A DNA stretch of 64,000 bases. Source: a virus. Shown piece by piece: positions 41,661-50,055 of the stretch. Each line of letters begins with the position of its first letter. The stretch's first letter is position 1. The stretch is from the IMG/VR virus record IMGVR_UViG_3300008113_004623, positions 1 through 64,000 of that record; one strand, 5' to 3'. The notes under the pieces are model-generated. The model did not search any database. It was not told the DNA's origin and saw nothing but the letters and a program-made list of their open reading frames with translations. Position numbers and translations under genes: made by a program.

Positions 41661-44600
41661 ATGGAAATTAAGTCTCTTTATAAAAAATTTTTAAAGTACA
41701 GCAAGCCTACTGCGCCTAAAAGTAAGGTTCAATCTAAGAAAATAGATATGAGCAAAAGAGGTTTATGGGACAAAAACAAAAACAAAGTTATTGTTCCCTC
41801 AAACCGTATTACTATGAAAGGCCCAAAGGGTGAGCAAGATTTTTTTAAGAGACCTGTATTAGCTACTGGGTTGCAATCGGGCAAACAAGTCTTGATGCAA
41901 CCTGGTAGAGAATATTATTTTCCAAATGATGAGCAGGTGTTTGAAAAACGCATGCAGGATGGTGGAACAGTTCAAACTAATATGCTTCAACCTATTAAGA
42001 AGGACGAAGAATCTCTTCCAATTATTTTAGAATCTTTGTTTTCTCAATTTCAAAAATCTAAAGAAGAGTTTGGTGTGGAGCCAGAAGAATCTGAATCTAT
42101 GGGTACTCCGTCTTTACAAGATGGAGCCTTAGTAAAAGACGAAGACATTAGAATGGACCCAATTGAGATTAATGCTGAGTTACCTCCTTGGTATATTCGT
42201 TATCCTCGAAAAGCGTTAAGAGCTGCCAATGCCAAATTAGAAGATTGGGGTGCACAATATGCCCAAAAAATTTCTGATGCAACTGGTGGTAAAGATTGGT
42301 ATAAAGAAGCTAATCCTTTTGGAAGTCTTGCTTTAGAGTTTTTAAATGCACCTCAATATACAGCAACTTATGGTGTAACTGGTAAGGTACAGACACCTTC
42401 TGAAGCAATGGATATTCAAAATCCTTATGGAGCTTTTGCTATAGATGCTATAACAGATCCTATGAATTTAGTTGGTGTAGGTGTATCTAGTAAAGCTAGA
42501 AACATATTTAGTCAAGTTCCTGATCGACTTAATAGCTTAGGGAGAAAAAGAGGATTAAGAAATTCTAGTCCATTAGTTCTAGAAAATAATCAACTGCCTC
42601 CTCCTCCGTTTAAACTTAAATTTATGCCTGACGGTTCAATACAATCTATTAATAATTTGGATTTAAATTATATACCAGGTTCTTACAGACCTGATTATGC
42701 AGAAACTGCTTTTAAATCAAAAAATATATCAGGACTAACTAAAGAAGAAGCTTTAGCTAAAGTATCTGCTAAAGATAAAGATGTTGTTTCTAAAATGTCT
42801 GAAACTGATTTTGAACAAACTGTTTTAAAACCTACGGGAGAAATTGTCTCTTATAAACCTTCTTTAAGTTTAAATTTAGGCTTTAATCCTACTACAAGAA
42901 ATTTATCTTTACAAGATACAATTCCTATGACTCCAACTGAGTATACTAATATTTTTAATTCTAGATTAGATGTACTTAATGATATAATTGCTAAAAATAA
43001 TAAATCAGGAATAAATTATACTGTTAAAGAACTATCTCCTTCAGGGGCATTAAGATTTAATACTCCAGCTCAAGTAGAAAAATTAGGTTTAACAAATAAT
43101 ATGATTGATGACTTAACTCGCAGAGGTTATATAGATAGTAAAGGTAATATAGATCCTCGTCTGCAAGATTATGTTGATCGGTGGGGTTCTAATACTAGAG
43201 ATATTGCAGAAGGAGAGGCAGTCTGGGGCGTACAAATAAATCCTGGGTTATGGCAAGGTGAAGTACAAGATATTGCAAATGTTGATTATTTTAAAGCTAT
43301 CCCAGGGTTGAATATGAATAATACAACTGCTAGTGTATTTTCAGATGCTATGCCAAGAAGAGGTACAAATACTTATAAAAGCATAAACGAATACCTTAAA
43401 AGAATGAATCTTGGTAGAGTAAAACCTGGCTTTAATTCCCAAACTCAATTTTCTAGCGGACTTTGGCAAGATGCTATAAAAAAGGGAAATGCTTTTGGAT
43501 ATTTTGGTAATCCAACAACTGTGTACGGTTCTATGAGAACTGTAGCACCTATAGGAATTGGTGCAGCAGCAGGAGCATCACAGTTACAGAATAATAAACA
43601 AGGTATGCAAAGTGGGGGATTTAGTTATACACCTCCTTCACGTAGAGCATTTACAACATCATATCAACAACCTACAAGGAGTACATCAGATAATACAAGA
43701 GTAGTAACTCCTAATGTATCTGATGCTACAAGAGCTATGGTGGCTGATCAAAGAGCTAGGGAAGCTGCAGCAAAAAGATCGGGAGTTATATATGCAGGAA
43801 CTCCTGAAAGTGATTATGAAAAAGCTAAAAAAGCTGCGTCATTTGTAGAGCAATCAAAACTAGCCGATGGCTTTGCTACTCCGCTAGATTATGTATTAGA
43901 TACAGTTAATCCTACTCAGTATGTATTTAATGCAACTGATTTAGTAGGTAATCAAGTATCTGCTGTTAAGAATTTAGCACAAGGAAATTTTCAAGAAGCG
44001 GGTTCTGATTTATTAGAAGCACAGATGAATGCATTAAGTCTTGTACCAATAACTAAAGCAGCAGCTCCAGTATTAAAACCAATATTAAAACAAGCAACCC
44101 GTTATGGGGATGATGTGATACAAACTTCTAAAATAGCTGGTAGACCAGCTTTACCTAAGTATAAAGATGTCTATCGTGCAGAACACGCAGGATTTAATCA
44201 AGTAGCAACTCCTCAAGACATTACAGGAAGATGGGCTGCTAATAGTGCAGATGAGGCTAGCTATTATGTGCAAAATTTAAAAGACCCAACAACGGGAAAA
44301 GTGATGAATGCTTTTTCTGGAGAACAAGTTCCTGTAAGAATTATGAAACAAAGAGTTCCTGAGTATAAATACAATCAACAATTTGCTGAGGGAATGCCAG
44401 AAGAGGCTAGAATAATGAGCATGGGTCCTGGCCGCTTATCAAGGACCGAACTAGATCAAGTACTAGGGCCAGGTGCAACAAAAAGATTTGAAACAAATCA
44501 ATTTTCTAATCAAGATTTAGCAGCAATGCAAACGGCTCCTTTTTTATTTAATCCTAATGAAGGTATCTTAGATGCAGGAATAATAAATAATCTACGACAG

Positions 44601-44825
44601 GGTAAAAATACATTAAGTGGTAGAGCTTCTGTATTTGCTACTCAAAATCAAGCAGCTGATTATTTATTAAATCAAACTAAAAGTAAACAGAACGTATCTT
44701 CCCTAAATAAATATCTACCATTTAATACATTTCAAATGGGTGGTATGTCTATACCAGGAGTAAATGGAACTGTAGTAGCATCTAGTCCTTCACTTTATAA
44801 AAAATATAAAACTAAAAAGAAATGA
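41661..44825 (+). CDS. Large cargo protein with possible ADP-ribosyltransferase region, 1054 aa
   Basis: The N-terminal 100 residues are basic (LYKKFLKYSKPTAPKSKVQS) with a QDGG motif like other cargo proteins here. A Gly/Ala-rich hydrophobic stretch lies near residue 635 (APIGIGAAAGASQLQN) and a second region near 785 (SALSLVPITKAAAPV-like). At about residues 833-870 the order YKDVYRAEHAG, TGRWAANSADEASYYVQ resembles the opening arginine and the following strand of an ADP-ribosyltransferase fold. The glutamate motif is not clear. It is probably injected with the genome. The next gene starts four bases before its stop. Confidence 0.55.
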   Translation: MEIKSLYKKFLKYSKPTAPKSKVQSKKIDMSKRGLWDKNKNKVIVPSNRITMKGPKGEQDFFKRPVLATGLQSGKQVLMQPGREYYFPNDEQVFEKRMQDGGTVQTNMLQPIKKDEESLPIILESLFSQFQKSKEEFGVEPEESESMGTPSLQDGALVKDEDIRMDPIEINAELPPWYIRYPRKALRAANAKLEDWGAQYAQKISDATGGKDWYKEANPFGSLALEFLNAPQYTATYGVTGKVQTPSEAMDIQNPYGAFAIDAITDPMNLVGVGVSSKARNIFSQVPDRLNSLGRKRGLRNSSPLVLENNQLPPPPFKLKFMPDGSIQSINNLDLNYIPGSYRPDYAETAFKSKNISGLTKEEALAKVSAKDKDVVSKMSETDFEQTVLKPTGEIVSYKPSLSLNLGFNPTTRNLSLQDTIPMTPTEYTNIFNSRLDVLNDIIAKNNKSGINYTVKELSPSGALRFNTPAQVEKLGLTNNMIDDLTRRGYIDSKGNIDPRLQDYVDRWGSNTRDIAEGEAVWGVQINPGLWQGEVQDIANVDYFKAIPGLNMNNTTASVFSDAMPRRGTNTYKSINEYLKRMNLGRVKPGFNSQTQFSSGLWQDAIKKGNAFGYFGNPTTVYGSMRTVAPIGIGAAAGASQLQNNKQGMQSGGFSYTPPSRRAFTTSYQQPTRSTSDNTRVVTPNVSDATRAMVADQRAREAAAKRSGVIYAGTPESDYEKAKKAASFVEQSKLADGFATPLDYVLDTVNPTQYVFNATDLVGNQVSAVKNLAQGNFQEAGSDLLEAQMNALSLVPITKAAAPVLKPILKQATRYGDDVIQTSKIAGRPALPKYKDVYRAEHAGFNQVATPQDITGRWAANSADEASYYVQNLKDPTTGKVMNAFSGEQVPVRIMKQRVPEYKYNQQFAEGMPEEARIMSMGPGRLSRTELDQVLGPGATKRFETNQFSNQDLAAMQTAPFLFNPNEGILDAGIINNLRQGKNTLSGRASVFATQNQAADYLLNQTKSKQNVSSLNKYLPFNTFQMGGMSIPGVNGTVVASSPSLYKKYKTKKK

Positions 44826-45289
44826 GTCAAATGATAAAACGTAAAGACGGGTCGTATTCAAGACGCGGACTTTGGGACAACATTAGAGCTAATAGAGGCA
44901 GCGGCAAAAAGCCTACTAAACAAATGCTAGCGCAAGAAAAAAAGATTAAAGCAGAAAGCAAAAGCATGAAGTCTGGTGGACGTTTATACCAAGCATATAA
45001 AAGTGGAGGCACTATTCCTCACACTACTAAAGGCCCTAGAGCAAACTATCGCCCAACTAAATCAGGTGCAGGAATGACAGCTAAAGGAGTGGCCGCATAT
45101 AGAAGAGCTAATCCAGGTTCTAAATTACAAACAGCAGTAACAGGTAAAGTAAAACCAGGCAGTAAAGATGCAAATAGGAGAAAGTCTTATTGCGCACGTT
45201 CTTTAGGTCAGTTGCGTCAAGCTTCTGAAAAAACTAAGAACGACCCTAACTCAAGAATACGTCAGGCAAGAAGAAGATGGAAATGTTAA
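44822..45289 (+). CDS. Small basic virion protein with KSYCAR/RRWKC signature, 155 aa
   Basis: The protein is strongly basic. Its C-terminal 90 residues carry a block I recognise from internal proteins of many marine and gut phages: GAGMTAKGVAAYRRANPGSK, then RKSYCARSLGQLRQASEKT, then NSRIRQARRRWKC. The N-terminus repeats the KSGG motif of neighbouring cargo genes. The charge suggests DNA or RNA binding inside the capsid, and the paired cysteines may bind metal. Function is not established for the family. It overlaps the previous gene by four bases. Confidence 0.7.
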   Translation: MSQMIKRKDGSYSRRGLWDNIRANRGSGKKPTKQMLAQEKKIKAESKSMKSGGRLYQAYKSGGTIPHTTKGPRANYRPTKSGAGMTAKGVAAYRRANPGSKLQTAVTGKVKPGSKDANRRKSYCARSLGQLRQASEKTKNDPNSRIRQARRRWKC

Positions 45290-45313
45290 ACATTAACTTT
45301 TAAAATTAATACT

Positions 45314-45463
45314 ATGGCAACTAAAGCAAAATCCACTAGTGTTTTGTCTGCATTTAAAGACAAACCTAAAGTAAGTAGACCTGGCATTCACGCTAAGACT
45401 AAATCTTCTAAGTTAAAGCAAAGTAAGAACTATCATAAAGCATATAGAGGGCAGGGGAAATAA
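45314..45463 (+). CDS. Small basic protein, 49 aa
   Basis: A 49-residue lysine-rich protein (ATKAKSTSVLSAFKDKPKVS, then RPGIHAKTKSSKLKQSKNYH). It closely resembles short SRPGxHAKTKSSxxKxSKNYxKAYRGQG proteins I recall from Bacteroidota phages. The basic charge fits a DNA-condensing or cargo-linking role. Its stop codon lies inside the loop of the terminator at 45451-45478, so translation and termination may interact. The length makes it easy to miss but the coding frame is clean. Confidence 0.7.
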   Translation: MATKAKSTSVLSAFKDKPKVSRPGIHAKTKSSKLKQSKNYHKAYRGQGK

Positions 45464-45478
45464 TCCCTTGCTTTTTTT
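45451..45478 (+). terminator. Intrinsic terminator overlapping a stop codon and the next promoter
   Basis: GCAGGGG (45451-45457) pairs with CCCTTGC (45465-45471, one wobble) around AAATAAT and is followed by seven T. The TAA stop of the 49-residue gene is in the loop. The TTG -33 box of the next promoter (45468-45470) is in the 3' arm. Confidence 0.85.
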
Positions 45479-45497
45479 ACTTTATAAACTATATTTG
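45468..45497 (+). promoter_or_regulatory. Full Bacteroidota-type promoter for the giant cargo genes
   Basis: TTG (45468-45470), 19 bases, then TATATTTG (45490-45497). The leader to the ATG at 45559 is 61 bases and A/T-rich, the longest in this window. It likely drives 45559-57204. Confidence 0.75.
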
Positions 45498-45558
45498 TAA
45501 TTACCTATAATATAATCAGTTATTAACTTTCAATGTTATAACTTTAAAAATTAAACTA

Positions 45559-48372
45559 ATGTTAAGGCATTCTTTATATAAAAAGTTTGGTAAAAAATAC
45601 CAGGTAGGAGGTGAAAAAGACCCCGCTGCCCCATTTAAGGCACCTGCTCCTTTTGGAACATATACTACCCCCAATCAACCACAAGGAACTATTAGTACTC
45701 CTGATGCATCTTTTGCTCCTGGAGTATTTAGTAATGAAAAAGCAGACAATACCTTTACGCCCTTTCCTGCTCCGTTAAATATATTTGATGTTAATCAACA
45801 AACACCTGAACCCGAACAGGGTCCCTTAACCCAACAAGAAGTAACAGAGCGTGCTATTACAGTTGACCCTATGGCAGAAGTAGAACCTAAAGAAGAAAAA
45901 AATAAAAATGGAAATTTTTCTGATTACGCTACTTTAGGACTAGCTGGAATTTCAGGAGTTCTTAATTATCAAGATGCATTAAAGCAAGATCAAAAATTTA
46001 AACAATCTATTCAGCAGAGAGATAGTAAACCTGTATATGACTACAATTGGATGTACGGTAGGACTACTTCTGGTGGAACAGAATATCAACCAATTATTAT
46101 GGCAAAACAAGGTGCAAACATTCGTAGGCCACTAAATTCATTAGAAACAGCTAATGTTGAAATTGAAGGTGGAGAATTTTTAATTCTTCCTGATGGCACT
46201 ACTGAAATAGCAAAAGGTCCTTCCCACGCAAAAGGCGGCATTGATACTATATTACCTGAAGGAACAAAAGTATTTTCAAATCACTTACGTCCTGCAGACT
46301 TACATAAAATGCCTGCGCCTTATAAACAAATGTTGTTAGGTGGATATATGGAAGAAGGTGGAGAAGTAGAAGACTTAGGATTAGATTATCTAGAAGACAT
46401 GTTGGAAGATTCTGGTAAGTTTAAAGGTAAAGATGCTAAGAAAACTTTTGCAGAAATTGCTAAACGATACGACTTAAAAGTTTACCAAGATGTACTTAAT
46501 AATCCATTTGCTTCTGCTGTAGATAAAGAAACAGCTCAAGTAATGATGCAGCGTAACGCTAAAATTCTTGACCAACTTTTCCGCGATCAACAAATTCTTA
46601 ACGGTAACTCTAATGGGGAGCCTATGGAGGAAATGAAAAATGGTGGAATAAACAATCCTGGTTTTAAAGCTCTTCCTGCTGAAGTTCAAGCTAAGATACT
46701 TTCTAACATGCAAACTGGTGGGAGATACAAAATCCCAGAAGGAAGTAGAGTAATTGCAGAATCCGATTTAGCTAATGCTCAACCTGGAGATTATGTACGA
46801 TTTGCAAATGGTACAGTAAAGAAACTTACCAAGAAAGATGTACAAACAATTGACAAAGGATTTAATAAAGACTTCTCTGTAATGAAACAGCGTTGGGATG
46901 ATCCTAGTCTTAATCCAGTTAAAGACCAAATGTGGAACAGGTACATTCAAGCTAATCCAAACACAAAGATTAGCAAACAACAATACCTAGATAACTACAT
47001 TAAAACACAAGAGCAGTTATATGCTATTGACGCAGCTGCTGCTAATAACCCTAATATTGACTTATCTAACCCAGAGTGGGATAGAACTTCAGGAGGTGCT
47101 AAGAATAAGCGATATAAAGAACTAGCCAAACAATTAGGATTACCTGAACTTACCGAAGATCAGATTTCTCAGTTCCAACAAGGATATAAAGACCTTGCAA
47201 CAATTCAACAAGATCCTCAATATCAAGCAGCCCTTGCTGATTTTGATTTAACTCCTAAAGGTGTTGGGGACCAAATGTATTTAGGAAAGGCCATTTCTCC
47301 AGCAGATGCTATCTTAGGCAACACTACTGTAAGACAGCTTCAATATTTAAAAAATAGAGAACAAGTTCCTACTTACCAATACGAAGATGTACCAGAAAAC
47401 ATGCCTCCTGGTCAAGCTTATGACTTAAATGTTAGCGGTAGACGTGGTACTTATAGAGGCATGCCTTATCCTGTAAGTCAAGCTATCCCATCCGCATATG
47501 CACTAGCACAAGCACAAGAAACTTTTCCTTATGCTATTCCTGAAGTAGAAGCTCCTTACATAAGACCGCAGACTTTAAACATTCAAAGTCAGTTGCAAGA
47601 TGCAGATAATAATGCTATTGCTGCAATGCGTTACGGGGCAGATCCTAACTTAGCATATATAGCAGGACTTGATGCAAAGCAAAAGTCTTTTGAGAATAAA
47701 CAAAACTATGATGCAGATGCACGAGCTAAAGCAGATATGTATAATGCAGAAGCTAAGATGCGTGCTGATTCAATAAATGCTCAGATGTTTAACCAAGTAT
47801 ACAATGATATGTACGCTGGTGCAAAGTCTGCTCAGTCTGAAGAAAAACAAAAAGCAATTGCTTCCTTAATTACTAATCGTAATAAGTGGCAACAAGACGA
47901 AAACTTAAAAGAGTTTTATTTCAATAACTTTGTAACTAATTACGATTTTGATGGTAGAAATCCGAGTTTAACTATGGATGCTACAGGAACAAATCAGTTT
48001 AGTATTACAGGAGTAAAACCTACTCAGTCTACTCAGTCTACTCCTGCTACGCCAACTACGCAGTCTGCTAACGCTACTACAGCACCGTCTACTGCTTCAA
48101 CAACAACTCCAACTCCAGCTACAACTTCTACGCCTACTACTACAGGAGTACCTGTAGATTCTACATTTAGAGCTTCTTTAAATCCTAATCTACCGCCTTC
48201 TATGCAGTATGGAGTAACTAATCCTGCATTGCCTGATTTAGGTACGCCTGTAATGAAGACTAACTTAAATCCAAACTTACCATTATCTATGCAGTATGGT
48301 ATGGAGATGGGTGGACAATTAGAGACTTACTTGAATCCATTCAAAAAGAAAAAAGGTTTCAGAAAAAAATAA
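45559..48372 (+). CDS. Structural cargo protein with EGGE-GGI motif, 937 aa
   Basis: The N-terminus is basic then proline-rich and disordered. Residues about 199-245 contain a motif recurring in Bacteroidota-phage virion proteins: NVEIEGGEFLILPDGTTEIA, then KGPSHAKGGIDTILPEGTK and FSNHLRP. The middle third is helical. The C-terminal 110 residues form a Thr/Pro/Ser-rich linker with two LNPNLPxSMQYG repeats and a final basic LNPFKKKKGFRKK. The domain order is typical of proteins packed inside the head and passed through the tail. It starts the promoter-driven giant-gene unit. Confidence 0.6.
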   Translation: MLRHSLYKKFGKKYQVGGEKDPAAPFKAPAPFGTYTTPNQPQGTISTPDASFAPGVFSNEKADNTFTPFPAPLNIFDVNQQTPEPEQGPLTQQEVTERAITVDPMAEVEPKEEKNKNGNFSDYATLGLAGISGVLNYQDALKQDQKFKQSIQQRDSKPVYDYNWMYGRTTSGGTEYQPIIMAKQGANIRRPLNSLETANVEIEGGEFLILPDGTTEIAKGPSHAKGGIDTILPEGTKVFSNHLRPADLHKMPAPYKQMLLGGYMEEGGEVEDLGLDYLEDMLEDSGKFKGKDAKKTFAEIAKRYDLKVYQDVLNNPFASAVDKETAQVMMQRNAKILDQLFRDQQILNGNSNGEPMEEMKNGGINNPGFKALPAEVQAKILSNMQTGGRYKIPEGSRVIAESDLANAQPGDYVRFANGTVKKLTKKDVQTIDKGFNKDFSVMKQRWDDPSLNPVKDQMWNRYIQANPNTKISKQQYLDNYIKTQEQLYAIDAAAANNPNIDLSNPEWDRTSGGAKNKRYKELAKQLGLPELTEDQISQFQQGYKDLATIQQDPQYQAALADFDLTPKGVGDQMYLGKAISPADAILGNTTVRQLQYLKNREQVPTYQYEDVPENMPPGQAYDLNVSGRRGTYRGMPYPVSQAIPSAYALAQAQETFPYAIPEVEAPYIRPQTLNIQSQLQDADNNAIAAMRYGADPNLAYIAGLDAKQKSFENKQNYDADARAKADMYNAEAKMRADSINAQMFNQVYNDMYAGAKSAQSEEKQKAIASLITNRNKWQQDENLKEFYFNNFVTNYDFDGRNPSLTMDATGTNQFSITGVKPTQSTQSTPATPTTQSANATTAPSTASTTTPTPATTSTPTTTGVPVDSTFRASLNPNLPPSMQYGVTNPALPDLGTPVMKTNLNPNLPLSMQYGMEMGGQLETYLNPFKKKKGFRKK

Positions 48373-48378
48373 TTTACT

Positions 48379-50037
48379 ATGATTTCGCATAAATCCAAAG
48401 GATTTGTTTATCCAGACTATATCTCTCCTCTACCAGCAGATGAGTTCATTAAGGGCGCACTGCTTAAACAAAAAATGTATGATGAGGGTATTGAGAAAGT
48501 TCAACAGCAACTTGACGCATACGGCCAGATTAGAAAAACTCTTCTGAAAGAAGAGGATAAAGCTTACTTTGACCAAGAGGCTACTAAATTAGTTTCTGCA
48601 TTAAACAAAAATGCAGGATTGGATTTTGCTAATAAGAATAATTTGAGATCAGCATTATCTCTAGGTAAAAATCTAATTAATGATCCCGTTATAGCTACTG
48701 CTGCTGAATCAACTGCTACTTATCAAAAGATGATAGAGGAGTATAACAAACTCGATCCTAAGAATAGAAGTTCTGTAAATGATTACTTCTTTATGAAAGA
48801 CATTAACAATTGGTTGAAAGATGGTAAGTACGGCAGTAAACTAAAGTATAACCCTTATACTGTTTATACAGACGAGCATGTAAAACTTTGGAAAGAATTG
48901 TCTACCTCACTTAAACCCGAAGAACAAGAGTTTCCTGTATTTGATGGAGCTAGTGGTGAATGGATTGTTCAGAAGAAATACTCAGGTGTAACTGCACAAA
49001 GATTTAGAGATGCTTATATAAACGGACTAAGCGCACAGGCTAAGAATCAACTAGAGATGGAGGCTCGTTACTCCTTAGAGACAGGAGATAGAAATAAAAT
49101 TACTAGTTTCTATAACCAAGATTTAAACAATAAAATAACTTCAACAACTTTAGAATTAAACCGATTAAACGAGGAAAAACAAAAAGTTGCTGCAAAGTAC
49201 GGCTCATCGTCTCCAGAAACTTTAAGACTAGACGAACAAATTAAGAGCATAAATGCTACAAAGGTATTTTATGAAAACAAACAAGCAGGCGAACTAACTG
49301 ATGGTGATTTAGTATCTTTCTTAAAAGATGATAAAATACTAGATGCTGCTGGAGCCTTTGCCTATAAGAGTGAAAGTTCTAAACTTGAGGCAAATCCTTA
49401 CGTAGTAGATTACAAGAGAATGCAGAATAACTTAGCGGAATATCAAGCTAAGGCTCAAATTGATATTGCTAAAGAAGAAGAATTAGTTAGACGCGGACTA
49501 AAAGACGGATCAACAAACGGAATGTTAAGTCCAGGTGCCTATCTGCCAGATTCTAAGTATGAAAAAAATCCAGTTATTCAAGACTTTAATCCAATCTACG
49601 GACAAACTAGAAGTATAGAAGAAGCTGCTTTAATTCAAAATGGGCTTGTTAAGTTTTCTGAAGGGAAAACTGTAGAACAAGCACTGCAATCAATAATGGA
49701 TGAAGGTAAACTATCAGGAGAAGACAGACGTGATATTAATGAGATGTTCTTACCTTCTGGGTTTTTAGAAAGACGCCCAGTAGCTGAACAACGTGAACGT
49801 CAAGCAAGAGGACAAAAATTAGTTGAGGAGATGTTTTGGAAATTTAAAGGCATGTACGACTCATTAAAAGGAAATAGATCAATTAAACAAGGGGATGAAA
49901 GTTTCTCTTTAAATCCATCTAGCACTGTATCTGTTTTAGAAATGACAGGCGGTGTTAGGGATATGAGTGTTGCTTCTTTATTAAATAGAGATGGAAGTTA
50001 CTTGTCTCAGATTAAAGAAATTAAAATTAAGAAATAA
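48379..50037 (+). CDS. Helical cargo protein, 552 aa
   Basis: The protein is almost entirely helical and charged. The opening SKGFVYPDYISPLPADEFIK leads to heptad-like helices (EGIEKVQQQLDAYGQIRKTL, LELNRLNEEKQKVAAKY). There is no cysteine cluster and no membrane segment. Such long helical proteins between giant cargo genes are typical of internal virion proteins that unfold for passage through the tail. It begins six bases after the 937-residue gene and ends 18 bases before the 2382-residue gene. Confidence 0.6.
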   Translation: MISHKSKGFVYPDYISPLPADEFIKGALLKQKMYDEGIEKVQQQLDAYGQIRKTLLKEEDKAYFDQEATKLVSALNKNAGLDFANKNNLRSALSLGKNLINDPVIATAAESTATYQKMIEEYNKLDPKNRSSVNDYFFMKDINNWLKDGKYGSKLKYNPYTVYTDEHVKLWKELSTSLKPEEQEFPVFDGASGEWIVQKKYSGVTAQRFRDAYINGLSAQAKNQLEMEARYSLETGDRNKITSFYNQDLNNKITSTTLELNRLNEEKQKVAAKYGSSSPETLRLDEQIKSINATKVFYENKQAGELTDGDLVSFLKDDKILDAAGAFAYKSESSKLEANPYVVDYKRMQNNLAEYQAKAQIDIAKEEELVRRGLKDGSTNGMLSPGAYLPDSKYEKNPVIQDFNPIYGQTRSIEEAALIQNGLVKFSEGKTVEQALQSIMDEGKLSGEDRRDINEMFLPSGFLERRPVAEQRERQARGQKLVEEMFWKFKGMYDSLKGNRSIKQGDESFSLNPSSTVSVLEMTGGVRDMSVASLLNRDGSYLSQIKEIKIKK

Positions 50038-50055
50038 CATAAGTAATTAAGAGGC

